From Larimichthys crocea (Eukaryota; Chordata; Actinopteri; Sciaenidae), in assembly GCF_000972845.2 (NCBI RefSeq), contig NC_040016.1, positions 11,490,701-11,554,700 on the forward strand: a stretch of DNA of 64,000 bases, written 5' to 3'. The translations under genes were made by a program, and so were the position numbers. Below the pieces are notes generated by a model. That model did no database searches, was not told the origin of the DNA, and saw nothing but the letters and a program-made list of their open reading frames with translations. Position 1 is the first letter of the stretch, and every line of letters starts with the position of its first letter. This document shows positions 1 to 12,795 of the stretch, in pieces.

Positions 1-13
1 ATTAAAGCCACAG

Positions 14-110
14 CATCTCCGATAGAGCAGAGCAGACAACACAGTCTGTGCCGGGCCTGAAGGAGGATGACGAGAGCCGTGCAGCACTCAAAAACGTTCA
101 GAAATCTTAA
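14..110 (+). CDS. Possible 3'-terminal coding exon (unidentified, partial)
   Basis: From about base 14 a frame reads I-S-D-R-A-E-Q-T-T-Q-S and continues V-P-G-L-K-E-D-D-E-S-R-A-A-L-K-N-V-Q-K-S to a TAA at 108-110. The composition is charged and GC-richer than the AT-rich flank, as expected of a protein C-terminus. An in-frame TAA at 3-5 means that, if real, the exon must begin at an AG such as the one at 12-13 (CACAG). There is no clear pyrimidine tract before it, and the upstream gene is outside the window. I do not recognise the protein. It would be convergent with the minus-strand gene whose first exon is near 18.1 kb. Chance is a real alternative. Confidence 0.22.
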
Positions 111-700
111 ATCTAGAAACCACACGAGTGAATAGCAAATATGTAGGTTAAAGCAGTAATTTCAATGAGATGTTCTATAAGGAGAGTTTGGCTTAAAAAG
201 GTGTTTCTACATTAAAGCATTTTCTTCATTTCTTCATCCAAGTGTGTTTTTAGGAACCTCTGTGGATATACAAAAAAAAAAATACAAAAAAAAACACAAC
301 ACCTACAGAACAACAACTTGTACAACGTCGAGGCATAGAAAATCATTTCCCCTTCTTTCATTGCCCCAAGGGCAGTTAAATCATCTGCACCGCCATTAAG
401 CCGTGCTATGTGTTCCATAATATCACACTCAACAACAAGCCTAGAACCCCTGAGAGCCCTTGAAAAACAGCAGCCTAACAACAACCACAGGAGCGTTTAA
501 CTCACATTAGTCACCGGGGGCCAGAAAAAAAGAAAAAAAAAAAGTATCAATCTCATCACCAATGGAAGCGTCAGGTATGTGAAAGACAGCTGGACTGGCA
601 CATCCATGTCACCGGAAGGATTATTTGGGGATGGATTAAGCTATTAAATGCATTCTGAGCTGCAATGTCCATATAATATGGGTAAACAAATAGTGTTAGT
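111..700. other. No recognised gene; 3'UTR or intergenic DNA
   Basis: AT-rich sequence with A-runs near 270-290 and 527-542. If the exon at 14-110 is real, this would be its 3' UTR. Nothing else is recognised. Confidence 0.4.
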
Positions 701-765
701 GTGAGATAGTTCATGTGAGGAGGTGAATTCTGCTATCTGTAAGTGAAAATACACAGAAGAAGTAA
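701..765 (+). repeat. Diverged dispersed repeat, copy 1
   Basis: The stretch starting GTGAGATAGTTCATGTGAGG is repeated at 1159-1225 as GTGAGATGATCTACGTGAGG. The downstream context is also matched (TTCTGCTATCTGTAAGTGAAA against TTCTACTACCTTTAAGTTGAAA when read loosely). Identity is roughly 75% by eye over about 60 bases. The class is unknown. A nearby CAGGGCTGGGCAATAA at 885-900 resembles the end of a hAT-type MITE but has no partner end. Confidence 0.45.
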
Positions 766-1158
766 GTGTGTCCTCAAAGCAGCTTAACAAAATGTGAGGG
801 TATGAAGGTCGGGGGTGGGTGATTGATGGGTGTGTAATGGGCCCAACTTTGGCACTGGCAGACTGGGGTTCATCCCTTGTCCTCCAGGGCTGGGCAATAA
901 CTCAATATTATCTTTTATCAGCTACCAAAATGAGTCTTTAAGGTCCTGTTTTAAATGTGTTTGATGTCAGGCATAACTGTGGAACGGAGGTCATCGCAAT
1001 GGACATCAGTTTACATGTTTTGTTTGCATTTCTGCTAATTAATTTGCCTTGTTGTCATGTACAGTTGATGGAAAAATAGAATTATGGAAATATGCTATGG
1101 AAACAGTGCGTCCCAAGTTGCAAAGTGAATGTACGTCGAGCAAACAAGGAGTGGCAGA

Positions 1159-1225
1159 GTGAGATGATCTACGTGAGGTGGTGAGTTCTACTACCTTTAA
1201 GTTGAAATTACACACGTGACATATT
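1159..1225 (+). repeat. Diverged dispersed repeat, copy 2
   Basis: Direct-orientation partner of the segment at 701-765, about 460 bases away. It is preceded by GCAAACAAGGAGTGGCAGA. The pair may mark the ends of one older element spanning about 0.7-1.23 kb or be two separate insertions. Confidence 0.45.
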
Positions 1226-2315
1226 GTTAAGTTGTTATAGGCTCACTATCGGAGGACAGTAGAGTTTTCTTTTGTTCTTTCTTTCTACAGCCTGCATAAT
1301 GACTTAACATAGTTGATTCCAGCTTCATTAAGCGTGACGTGGGACCAAAAATACATCAAATAAAATAAATCAAAATATTTTTAGATTGCCGTCTTAAAAT
1401 AGTATTAGTACTGCTTAGTCTAACGATTCCCACTAACAAATGTGATCCGTGCAAAATGGGACATAACTCACAACAAAGGAAAAGTGCATCATACGGCAAT
1501 AGGTGGCTAATTGCTAATAAAATGCTGAAAATGGAAAATAGAACACTGGAAATAAAACACTTGGCCTGAAAAGTAGAACAATAGACCTGTTTTTCTTCAT
1601 CATATCTACTTTGTTTTGAATAACTAGCAAAGCCACATGTGCAGAGGACAGTTGGAGGTACAAATCTGAGGCTCTTCTGCTGATTGCGAGTTCACTTCAA
1701 CCTTCAGGCTCTCCATAGATCACTATACTGCCAAGTCATACACGGGGAGCCATCAATTAATCTTTTATCTTTAACCGTCCGCAGACAGCATTTGGCTTTA
1801 GAGAGGATAAAGCTGCCGATATTCTGTATTGTGTTATCGTCAACAAATCCCATGAAAAGACCAAAACCAACAATGCGTTAATGTGTCCCTCAGTGCTTTC
1901 AGACTTCCCCTATTCAGAAATATATAAACACAACATCACTCAATAACAGGAGCAAACAGTGTTAAGAACTATTTTCAGCCACGAATGCTGGTGTGTAATT
2001 ATTGGAGCATAATGTGTATGTGGGACTCGTTAAAAACTACAAAGCCAGTGTTAATGGTAATGAAGGGACATGTCACAAAGGAACAACAGTGTGCCAAAAA
2101 AAATTGAGATCTATGGCTCAGAGGAATAAGATATATAAGGCTTAGGATCAATCCATTGTTGGATTTGTTCACCGTCAATAAATTATAGAATGTCAACAGA
2201 CTTATCTTTTAAAAAACAAGGGGATAATAAATGTATTTTCCTGTGTTTTATACTCTGTAACCTTTAAAACTGGAGAACTACAACACAAGAGTGGAACCGC
2301 TGAAATCCCTATTAG

Positions 2316-2316
<1 letters not shown>
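1226..2316. other. No recognised gene
   Basis: AT-rich sequence with no supported exon, RNA gene or named repeat. Short open frames here lack splice context and protein similarity. Confidence 0.5.

Positions 2317-2358
<42 letters not shown>
2317..2358 (+). repeat. (CA)21 microsatellite
   Basis: An uninterrupted run of 21 CA dinucleotides. An open frame across it (T-H-T-H...) is an artefact of the repeat. Likely length-polymorphic. Confidence 0.98.
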
Positions 2359-2359
<1 letters not shown>

Positions 2360-5300
2360 CGCTGGTGTTACTTTTTGTTGCTAAAAGCCATTATCACCCA
2401 GAAAAGTTCAGTATATTTAAACTTAATTATCAAGAGAAAAGCAAACATCACTCACTTGCACCCTTTCAGCAACATATTACGTGTCCTGACACTACTTCAC
2501 TAGTCGACCAGATGCTCAAAAGAGAAAAAAAAAGAAAGAAAAGAGAAAGAAAAAAAAAAAAAACACACAAAATGTGAAAAATAACTCAGCAACACTAACT
2601 TCCTCGAACGAGTATGCATTTTAATAAACGTGTTTCACCGCATCACTTTCGTACGCCTAATGAAAGCAATGTGGCAGAATGTGGGAACGGGTAAAATGAA
2701 TAGTTTTCCGACACGTCAGTCAGCGTTTTCATCTTTCACATTCCCCTCCAAGCGCCGGCCTGCTTTACATTCATAGTTACATACGCAGACATTTCCGCTG
2801 TAGTCGTTGAGGGAGAGGGAAACTCGTTCACTCAAGCCATCCCCATTTTTTTTTTCAGCTTGTCCCCTAATTAGAGGGAGGGAGAAAGGATATCATTAAA
2901 TGTACTAATTAGACAAACTACAGTATAAACAACTCAAACATTATTCTGTCACGCTAAACAGAAGCGAGCCGCGTTTCTCACAGGCATGATGAGTGTAAAA
3001 GGGCAGACTCTTGATGGAGAATTGCTATGTATATAAGGAACAAATGTGCATACTGGGGGTGACAGCTGCTGTTGTGTGCAATCTTATCTATGATTCATGG
3101 AGTCAACTATCAAACGTAAGGACCATCGGTGTAGCTTTTGGAGAAATGACACGTGTTTTTAAGACAAACACACCGTCCAAATGGGCTTCTTTCATTTCAA
3201 AATGCCAAATATCTGACTCAGTTTGTAGTGTGTGGACCTGTACATGGTTACCAGTACAAGCCGGGGTGGTAAAACAAGGTCGGGGGTCCGTCTGTGAAGT
3301 AGAGCAGTGTAGAAAGGGGGTAAACGGAGCTTGATCTCGAGAGCGCATGTGTTTTTCATTCCTCGGGAAGTGGGCGACGTGGCTAAGATATCCCCGGAAG
3401 TGTTCCAGTCACACCAAGAAACCTCGGGAACAAGAGAACTGCCAAGATCAGCCAAAGACGACACGACACAGAAAGGAAGCAGGGGCTAAGAAAAAATAAA
3501 AAAAATCAAGCTCAGAAATAACAAAACAACTACTCCAATCCCACTGCAGATATTTAGGCCTACACAGCTAAAAAAGCAAACAAGCTGTTTCAGCAAACAA
3601 AGCATCAGCACTCTTGGGCCAAAGAAATATAGTCATATTACAGTAAAATTAAGCCCATTATTTCAGAGCTAACATTATTTCTTGACTGACTCAATGAGAA
3701 ATAGAAGTAAAAAAAAAAATTCCAAAAAGTAATTTAAAAATTTCCCTTGACACATTTTTGCGTGTATGAGCATGCCTCTGTGCGTGTCAAGACCTGTCTG
3801 GCTTTTTGTTCATCATGTTAATTGACAGGAAGTGCTACCGCACATTGAGATGAGATGTTTTTGTCAATGCCATGCGGGGCGCTGAAAGCCTAAAATACAA
3901 CTTCATAGTGAGATATAGAGACTGTAGAAACAGGAGAAATGACAAAAAAACTCAAACCCAACTTTTAAATAAAGTCCAAAATTCTGACAAAAAAAAAAAA
4001 ACATTTGTGCAACACGCGTAGGCATTGTGTTCAATACGGCCTTGGTCCTCCTCCCAAACAGAAAACATTTCTGTTTGTGTTTCATTAAAGGAACTCGAAC
4101 AACAAAGCAAGCAGAATAGAAGGAAGTGCAAAGGAGGCATACTAGACATTTTCATTATGCAACACTTGCTCTGCAGTCTTTTTTCCCTTCCCTAAACTTA
4201 TCAGTTGAGAAGTGGATAAGGCTATATCATTATAATCAAATCCAAGTTTGCCAGAAACTTACAACCCACTCTCAGTCCAGACACCTGCATCCCCTGCAGT
4301 TTTCTTCCCCTATATTGTGAAGATCCGCATTATCCCTATAATATTACAGAAGTCAGGAGGTGATGAGGCCTGAGCAGTGCAATGCGTCATGTGTTACTGT
4401 TCTTCAACCTTTTACTACAAGGAATAAGTGAGAAACACAGTACATCAAATGTCAGACTTTGATAGAGCATGTGGGCGAAAAGGTCTAGATGAAAGTCTCC
4501 AGTGTACTCGGCTCTTCCTTCAATAGAAAAAGAAAGAAAAGGAGAAAAAAAAATAATAATACACATCCTGGCATTTATTCTCTATTCATAAGAAGCTCGT
4601 GAAGAACTATTGTTCTATTGTCTGAGCAAAAGTAATTCTTTTATGAATTAAAACAGCGGGACACTTCCTGTGGAGAGGTCAGTGTTAAACACAGCCACTC
4701 ACACACAGAGGCTGAAGTTACAGAAAACGGCAACACTGAAAATTCAACTGCGAGTCTCAATCGTGTCAATCAGCTGTCGGGCGTGCTTCTAGGATAATGC
4801 TGGTACGGTGAATTAAGTGCATTAAATGGCTACCGCGCTCACTGATTGAGTGCATCGGGGACGCTGATGAAAACCATTAACAGGATTAAACAAATTCAGG
4901 ACTTGTGACCCCTTTACTATACCACCTATAGCTTGTTCCATTCCCATGGCCGACTACAATAAACAATCCTTAAACGTGTCTCCACACACTGGCATGGCTG
5001 TACACAGCAGCTAAGACGGTGTCAGGAAAATTTACTGTGTAAAGTGAGGTTTTCAATTTTCAATATGTGGCAATTGGATCCCTTAAGTGCCGAGAGCTTA
5101 TGAGGTCATTCCTCAGGACACAGCCACGCATGAATTGTCTAGTTATTGATTCTGAAATAAATTCTGCTGCCTCTGGTGGATACATTACACTCCTCACACA
5201 TTACTGGTGTTCATGAATGGCGATGTTGATTACTGGCAATGTAAATGGGTGCTTCTAACTCAACAGGTAGAATATGATAGGGATACCGCCATGACAGTGA

Positions 5301-7802
5301 TTTCATCACAGCTTGGGTACAGGCTGAGAGTGTATTATTGTCGCAGCCACAGTATAGTGATTTAGAGAAAAAGCATCTAGAAAATAGCAGTTGTAAAATA
5401 CCACTATAATAAAGCTGCAGATCTGAGGAAATGTGTGAAGTCAAATACCTTTAGAAATGTGATTTGGGTGAAAATATCTGCTTGGTGCTGTTGAAAAATA
5501 CCTAACCTGCAGCTCACTGGCCAAATGACTCAATGTTATCCATAAATAATACCACTGCACTACGACTTAGCATGCATCTCTTCCAAACAGGCTCTTCATG
5601 ACTGCCCGGGGCCATACAAGCAGTCAGACCTCCTCCCGTACTCTTTAAATGCTTTTTGATGTTGGGCTCCAATCAATATTTGAAGGCTGAATTTAGAAAC
5701 GATAGATAAAACCGTGAAAAGCAATGCACTTGATACCTACTGTATGCGGTTCATTATTCCTTCAATTACTTTACAAAGAAACAACACGTAGGTGAGATAC
5801 AGTTCTACTTCATTAAAAAAGACAAAAAAACGTCTGTAGCACACAGATTAAGAAGAAGAAAGTACAAGATACAGGATAAAAAACAGGATACTGATTCACA
5901 TGACTTCTACAGTATGAACTGTATACTAGCAGTTTGTCATAATGTCTCAAATGACTTTTTTTTAACCTTTATTTTGAAATGAAATGTAAGTTTAAGTATT
6001 CTTCATTTTCGTGCTGAATTAATTACCCATCAGGTTATTAATCACATCGCCCCAAAAATAGCATGCTAAAATGTAATCATGAGATCAAGAAAATGAAACA
6101 ATCTCTTTTTTTCACATTAAGATACTGTCAGTCTCCTGCAGTTCCCCTCATCCCCACTGTTACTTTTTTTGCAAGTAAAATCACGGCATTTGTTTCCAAC
6201 TGTTCAAACTGATTAATTTTGCTCTAAATTCAAATCATGACTTTCTAAAGGCGAGTAAAATTAAAAAAACACCCTTGCAATCACCCATATAATTAACATT
6301 AGTAGTAAAATTACTGAAGTCTGACAGTCTCATGATCAGTTCCCTCAAAATCTAATAAATCCATCCTGTATACTTTATATACAAAACAGTGTAAAAGGAC
6401 AGAAATGTCACACTCAAAATGATGGATAAGTGAAGTTTCATAGCTGTGGTCCAAACATGCTCCTACTGATTTACTTTAGAGGTACTGCGATGCAACAAAA
6501 AAAAAAAATATTGGCAAATCATAATAAGATGGCCTCTAATTAGCCATATGGGATTACAAGGCTATAACAGTGACCATCAACTATGCCAACATATAACTCA
6601 TGACAAACGGTGGACATCTGCTCAGACCACGGCTCCTCGACACTCACGCTCTTGTTTGGCCTTGCTTACATACACGGCTGCCTGGTGGTCATCTGTTACA
6701 ATATGAAAGTGTATCCCGTTGTGGTCAATCAACAGTAGATTTATATCAATAGTCACCCACACAACATCTTCACAACACATCAAAAGTTACCGAAGCCACC
6801 TTGGCACTGATTTCTTCACCTACATGTAGTCAAACCTGCACCAACAACAAATCCAAGGCTAAAAGAACATGAGATCTAATGCACCCGAGAGCAGGAGCAA
6901 ACAAATGCTGAAAAACAGCATTCAATTGAGCAGTACTTGGCTGTGACTCAAGGTAATGATTCTAATCAAGCAGAAACAACACAACTGAGTGTTGAAGCCA
7001 ATGTGCATTTAACTGCAGTTCTTATGGCCCTGATAAATGCAGGACTGTATTTCCAGATTCTTGGATCCCAGCTTCTCAAATATGAGAATTTGTTGTTTTC
7101 CTTGGTTCGATATCACTTTAAACTGAATACCTTTTTTGTTTAGTGCGAAGCAATCTGAAGACCTTGGGCTGTGGGCTCTCAGATTTTCACTATTTAACAG
7201 TTTATAGTAAAATCGCAAATGCTATGGACATATTTTCCTACGGTATATCATTCTAATCCAAGGCAACTTTTTATGTTAATGTTTTCCGTCTTCTTCATCT
7301 TAGAAAAACAACTTGTCATCATTGGCATTTAAAAAAATGTGATATTATACTGGGCAGTTGTTTGTGTTGGGTATTAAAAGATCAGAGAGATATTCACACT
7401 GCCTACTCAAATAACTGAATTTAGACATTTTTAATTCAATAACAAATACTTGGATATGCTTTACCATGAGCAACAACAGTAAAGAAGTCACTGCTATTTT
7501 CCATCTGTTGACTGAAATTTCTTCTACTTTGGCAAATGAAAATTTCAAATACAGCACTTATGGAAACACTGGCATCCTACATACCTAAACTAGTTCCAGT
7601 CACGATTAAGGGCCAAGTGCCTTTTCCACCTTTTTTATACCGTTGTTCATGTGGGCCTGACCTGACCTGTCTAGAGGTTAATTGATCATAACAGAGTAAT
7701 GATGAACCTCTTATTACACTCTTCAAATGACAGACACGCTGGAATGAGCCTTTGAATCCTGACCTTTGCAAAAAAAGGACAGAATTTTCTCCTAGAAGTC
7801 TG
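2359..7802. other. Long unrecognised noncoding stretch
   Basis: AT-rich DNA with purine and A-rich patches near 2520-2565 and 3985-3998. The patch at 3240-3480 is somewhat GC-richer and has open frames on both strands, but no family resemblance or convincing splice sites. A pyrimidine tract with CAG near 2848-2862 is acceptor-like but is followed at once by stops in the frames examined. I see no supported gene. Confidence 0.5.
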
Positions 7803-8045
7803 GCGCTGCAACTAACTTACTTTCTTGATCGATTTATCTTCAAACTTGTCTATGTATAAAATAACAGAAAATTGTGGAAAATGCCCGTCACAATTTTCAG
7901 CAGTTCAAGGTGATGTCTTCAAATATCTTGTTTGAAGACATAATAGTCCCAAAACACAAAAATAGTTGGTTTATTACCATGACAAAGAGCAAACATCAAA
8001 ACCTGACATCTGAGAAGTTGGAACGAGTGAAAGCCTCTTCAGTTT
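7803..8045 (+). mobile_element. hAT-type MITE, truncated copy (family X, copy 1)
   Basis: It begins GGCGCTGCAACTAACTTACT, close to the TAGGGCTGCAACTAA terminus I associate with a very common fish hAT-derived MITE. The interior carries that family's signature of an AAAATTGTGGAAAATG block, then a GATGTCTTCAAAT block, then GAGAAGTTGGAACGAG. The last matches GAGAAGCTGGAACCAG in the copy at 51.3 kb. The right end is lost. The family naming rests on memory of fish repeats and was not searched. Confidence 0.6.
7914..7940. repeat. Short inverted repeat inside MITE
   Basis: TGTCTTCAAA at 7914-7923 pairs perfectly with TTTGAAGACA at 7931-7940 around a 7-base loop. It lies within the MITE and is probably a by-product of it. 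Confidence 0.7.
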
Positions 8046-11000
8046 AAAGAAAAGGACAAAAGGACTAAGGTTGTATCTACTGTGATCTTAAGACATGGGA
8101 ATAATGGATCACGGCAAAATGGTGAATAGTGCTAAGTTGAGTGCCCTTAACACTGTTCTCTGAAATCTCTTTAAACCAAATAAAGAAAAAAAAAACCCAC
8201 TATAATCCATCCATTGACAGGGCAATCATAATATTCATAGGATTCATCTCAAAGCAACAACTTAAGATGTCATTCAATAATGTCAGGAACGCTGCCATGA
8301 AGCCTATTCAGAGCATTTCACTCTCAACATTGCAGCAAGTCTGAGGTTGTTTCGTGGTTGCTAGCTCCCACCTGCCTCACGTTGGCTGTTGAGTGTGGGG
8401 ACAGATGATCTCTGGAATCCCTGAGTGATTACTGGTTACCTGGGGATGGGTCTCCACTGCTGCGGTAAACACTTGTGTGTTGTGAGGTTTGGATTAACAG
8501 TGACAACAACACGCAGCAGCTGTCACACCTTCAGCTCACACCAAGAGTCTGACAGATAAGCAGCAATTTGTATGGAGACGCTGCTAAAAATTACCCAGGA
8601 GTCAACTGGAAGGTTTTTTAGTTTTTGTTTTTCAAATGTTCGACTGTTGACCGCGACTGTCGTACAAATTCTTTAACGTCTACCAGATATGAGAGTTGTC
8701 TTTTTTGAGGAAGCGTAAAACAATGTCTTTCTGAAATATGAAAGTGTCAAAAGGAAAAGGCCGTGGTATTCAAATCCCTTGTTAATTAGGGTTTCACTAG
8801 CAGGAGGGTTTGAATGTTTGTGTTACATTTGCATTCCCCAAAGGGGAACATGTCAACAGGATCGATAGGGTAGTCTCTAAACTCCTGTTCTGCCTCCAAA
8901 AAACTAACTAACTCAGCACATCTTCTCCCTTGGAATTCTCTGAAATTAACTAACACCAGATTTTCACACTAGCTGCCTCTGTCATTTTTTCAATACCAGA
9001 GATTCCCCTAAAAACAGTCAACAGTAGGCATTCAGATACAATATATTAACCACCTGAAAAACGCCTAAAACCACCAGAAATATGTTGCTGTCTTTATAGT
9101 AACGTGGTTAAATCACAACGACCCCTTCCATTGTTGTTTCAGAGCTTTGTCTAGAAATAGAAAAAAAAAAAAGCTCCCATAGAGACTGAAGACAGAGTCG
9201 AAGTGTGTGAGAGAAACAAACAGAACATCAATCTCATTTTAAACCCAAAGGAAAAAGCCTGGGGACTGATCTTTCAGGGTGTTAACTTAGGGAGCGAGGG
9301 GGGAGAGAACGCATCTGACAAGAAATTAATGAAATGGGTTTTAGCACTGGAGTGGAAAAGTGGGTGTCGCTTCAGTCGGTCAAATTTTATTTGATTACAA
9401 CTATTCCTCTTTATTTACCACTTATGTCATGCAATCGTGATGAACGAGTCGTGATTATCAAGTTTGATATGTGGTATAATTTTAGTCTGTCATATGCTTA
9501 GTGTTTATCCCATAACAAACAATACATCAAACTATGATGCGACATGTCAAAGCAACCTGCTTATCATACGTCCTGATGATCTTCCAGGCGGTAAAATTTG
9601 TCAATGCTTCCGTCTACTGATCGATTGACTGATGTTTTTTTTAGCCTTCAACTATCTCACTCACTACTGCATGACTTTCTAATTTTGGTGTCTGAAAGCT
9701 ACTTAAAAATCACTGCTAAGTTTGATTTCCCATTTGGAAAGATGACAACATTTAAAGAAATCTTTTGGGTATTACGCTGATGACGGCAACAGCTGTTTTC
9801 TCCCCTTGGCAAAGACTTCCTACAGTTAAAAACTTTCTAAAAAGGTAGAAATTGATTTTACTGTAGTCTAAACTGAAAAGTGAGCTCACTTTTTAATGTA
9901 AAATGATCAACAGCCAAACTGGAAATTAGAGAGCTCGACCCAAGGATAACTAAACCTTCATCTATTGTGTCAATTCTCCTGACTGACGGGTATAAACGGA
10001 TGCTGGTGAAACACAAATGTAATGATACTCGGAAATAATTCACAGTGTTTGATGATTTTGGTTAGCGTATGAAAAAGAATGTGTTTTAATAAACTGAGAT
10101 TCAGTTTTATTCTTTTCTGGAAATGTGCAGATCATATTCTACTTTTGTGGGTGAATTTACTATGTTTCTGTGTATTCATTTCATCAGTATAGAATTTATA
10201 GTTTAGTAGAAAAGCTGATGAATCATTTGGTCACTTATCACAGATATATCAGTGCTGGCACAGGTCGGCTTATGTAACAAGAAACTGGAGGACGGAATTT
10301 CTAAAAGACTTGTTTGCAGTAATGTAGAAAATGGTATTACATAGCGAGCTTCATATTTTCTGTCACAGTCAGACATAGTGTCATCAGATTTTTTTTCTCA
10401 AATCTCAAATATTGATATCGGCCTTCAAAAATCCAACAGTCAAACAGCGCTATGCAAAAGCAACAATTATGTCGAAAGAAATCTTTTACAGGATTTTAAA
10501 TAATCAATAGGTTTGAAAGCAGCCCACTAAAAAGACATAACAATGCTGTTCAAACATCCAGTTGCATAACACAATGTCCTCGGGTGCTTTTTTTTTTTTT
10601 GTGCAAAACAGCAGCCAGTGCCAATGATCCAAGGGCTGTCAGGTTTGCATGGCATCGTTTCAATTTCATTTAAGCATTCTGTGGCTGTTGTTCCATTTAA
10701 ACAAAACACTTGACACTCCTGACAGTGATAACTACTGTACACAGAAGTTACAACCATAGACTTGTGATGAACAGCATTTTATATAGAAAAGACTGCATTT
10801 TAAGCTTAAAGTGACCTGGGACCAGAAGTACACAGGTATATTTCAGGTGTTTCTATAGCTGCTCAAAATGAAAAATATACGTTATGCAAATGTGAGTAGA
10901 AAAAAAAAAAAAAAGAGTCCTTTGAGCTTGATACATGCACAGCCTATAATCCTATATTTCCAGTCATTGTCGCCATAATTCACAACATGGAAAATGAGCC

Positions 11001-11466
11001 TTGTGGATGGGGTAGCCTACTTTTCAATTTGTTTTTCCTCGCCTCTGTAAAAGACGATCTTGAATGTAGCCCACAAATTAAAAAAAAACACAATGAGCAC
11101 AAAGCAAACACATGCTCTGTTGACCCACAATAACACAATGCAGGAAAAGGGAGCCTGAAGGTTCCATTGTCTCCAGTCTCCGCAGGCAACGTTGACTGAC
11201 AGTTCAGCTGTAAGTAAAGCTGACACGGTATCACATCGCAGCAAGACTGTTTAAAGGGGAAAGAGGACGTGGTGACTGAAGGACACAGGACATTTATTGA
11301 TATGGCCAAGTCCTTGAGTGCAGCACTATATGTCCTTCAGTGACAGTGCCTTATTGCCTGGACATTAATCACTATTGTCACGAAGCACAAGAATTAAGTG
11401 CACTCAATTCCCCAACAGCATTTTTCCTCCCTTGTTTCAACCATCCTCTGCGAATCCGGTTTGTGA

Positions 11467-11467
<1 letters not shown>
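8046..11467. other. Unrecognised noncoding stretch
   Basis: No supported gene. Contains homopolymer A-runs near 9160 and 10900-10916 and a T-run near 10590-10600. The open frames at 10980-11309 (-) and 9203-9394 (+) show no recognisable domain and no paired splice signals. Confidence 0.5.

Positions 11468-11529
<62 letters not shown>
11468..11529 (+). repeat. (TG)31 microsatellite
   Basis: An uninterrupted run of 31 TG dinucleotides. Open frames reading V-C-V-C across it are repeat artefacts. Confidence 0.98.
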
Positions 11530-11533
<4 letters not shown>

Positions 11534-11844
11534 CATGTTTTGAGCTGTATGTTGCTAGGACAGATGAAATGATTTAGTCTGAAGTGTCTATGAGTCATTC
11601 TAAATGATTAAAATGCTGCTGTGACCAGCTTGGAGTATCTTGGCTGAAACACTGAGCGAACTCAACCATACACGCCGAGTAACGAAGTGATGACTGATTG
11701 CCTTGATTAACATAAGTTAGACAAATAAACTGTTTAATCACAATTAACGTCAAATAACTATAATTATCTTGTGAAATAAAGCGCTGTTCTCATTATGTTG
11801 AGTTCATATGAACTGCCTGAAATATTCCACTTCGATATATATTA

Positions 11845-11973
11845 ATGCCCAGAGAGGACGACCTCGCCCGCAATGTCCGCTGGTCGTTCCGGTTCAGTTG
11901 CGGCTCCTGGAAACCGGACGCTGCGAGTGTGCCCATTTGCACCAGATGTGTGAACAGACCATCTCAGTGGTGA
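11845..11973 (+). pseudogene. Possible AASDHPPT-like N-terminal fragment
   Basis: A 42-codon ATG frame, too short for usual ORF lists, lies in an isolated GC-rich patch. It reads MPREDDLARNVRWSFRFSCG, then S-W-K-P. The core VRW-x-F-(xx)-SCG-x-W-x-P resembles the start of L-aminoadipate-semialdehyde dehydrogenase phosphopantetheinyl transferase (AASDHPPT), whose N-terminus has VRWAFSCGTWLP. Here there is a two-residue insertion. A possible frame slip follows: a second frame reads E-C-A-H-L where an E-W-a-x-L-like stretch would be expected, and the first frame then gives T-R-C-V. There is no downstream continuation of the enzyme and no clear donor at the end. A decayed gene fragment fits best; chance resemblance of a short motif remains possible. 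Confidence 0.3.
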
Positions 11974-12351
11974 CTCTTTACTTTCTGCTTAGCTATTTTT
12001 ACCCACTGGGTCTATTATATACACATATATATTTTGCCAGAGCAGTTCACTTCTCTTGAGCGTGTTCACTTGTGAATAAGTATAAAATTTAACGACGATT
12101 TATTGCAGATTTGTTTGTTATTGGCTTGATCTTTATGTACGTATAGCTATAACTATCTTTTCTTGTTTGTTAATGTCTCCTATAACTGGGAAGCAGGACA
12201 TCATCTGCTGTGGTTTAAAAAAAAAAGATTGCATGCTGTAGTACAGTTAATTAAAATTAGCGGAGAAATGCCACACAGTACCACAGCGCTCAAATGAGCT
12301 GCAAATATGTATATGACATGTTAGTAAAACAAAACTAATAGGTATTGTAAA

Positions 12352-12425
12352 TGGAGAGTGTCATGAGATATCATTTGTTATGATTTGGCACTACATAAAT
12401 AAACCTGAATTTAATTGAATTTTAC
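12352..12425 (+). mobile_element. Retroposon 3' tail fragment
   Basis: The stretch ATGAGATATCATTTGTTATG followed by ATTTGGCACTACATAAATAA and a T/A-rich GAATTTAATTGAAT end matches the 3' tail of an abundant fish non-LTR retroposon. Its usual form is TTTGTTATGATTTGGCGC with a TATATAAATAAAATTGAATTG end. Only the tail is present, which is typical of 5' truncation. A related, longer copy is at 19920-20290. Confidence 0.65.
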
Positions 12426-12694
12426 AAGGACATCTGCATTCTGCTCGCACGCCCACAAACACACACAAGCATGCAGGTGACATGATACACTTCCTGCTGC
12501 CGATCTCACGTTATTCTGCTAATCAACAGCAACACAAGGCAGGAAAGAAAAATATCTTCTGTCATGTTTTTAGCTTGTTGTATGCTCGCACTGGAAAATT
12601 AAAAAAAAAAACTATCATTTAAACAGATTATTCATACTATAGAAAATCTGTGGGGGATTTTTTTATGTGGTTTTGTTGGATACTATTATGCTGT

Positions 12695-12795
12695 GATTCA
12701 TGTGAAGAGCAGCAACCTCGTGGCTGTGAGTTGAAGCCAACGCAGAAGTGCCAAAAACTGCAGTTCCTCGAGCAGCCACCTGAGGCTGACTACTG
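12695..12795 (-). repeat. Unnamed fish repeat family Y, copy 1
   Basis: On the minus strand, GGCTGCTCGAGGAACTGCAG is followed by TTTTTGGCACTTCTGCGTTG and GCTTCAACTCACAGCCACG. This closely matches 16281-16345 on the plus strand (CTGCTCGAGGAATTACAGC, then GTTGGCACTTCTGCATTGGC). It is a piece of a dispersed repeat I have seen often in perch-like fish but cannot assign to a superfamily. Confidence 0.55.

Noticed and set aside
2848..2880. Splice acceptor (pyrimidine tract and CAG) starting an exon
   Set aside because: Stops occur within a few codons in the frames examined.
11340..11572. Frames reading V-C-V-C-V-C repeats
   Set aside because: Translation of the TG microsatellite.
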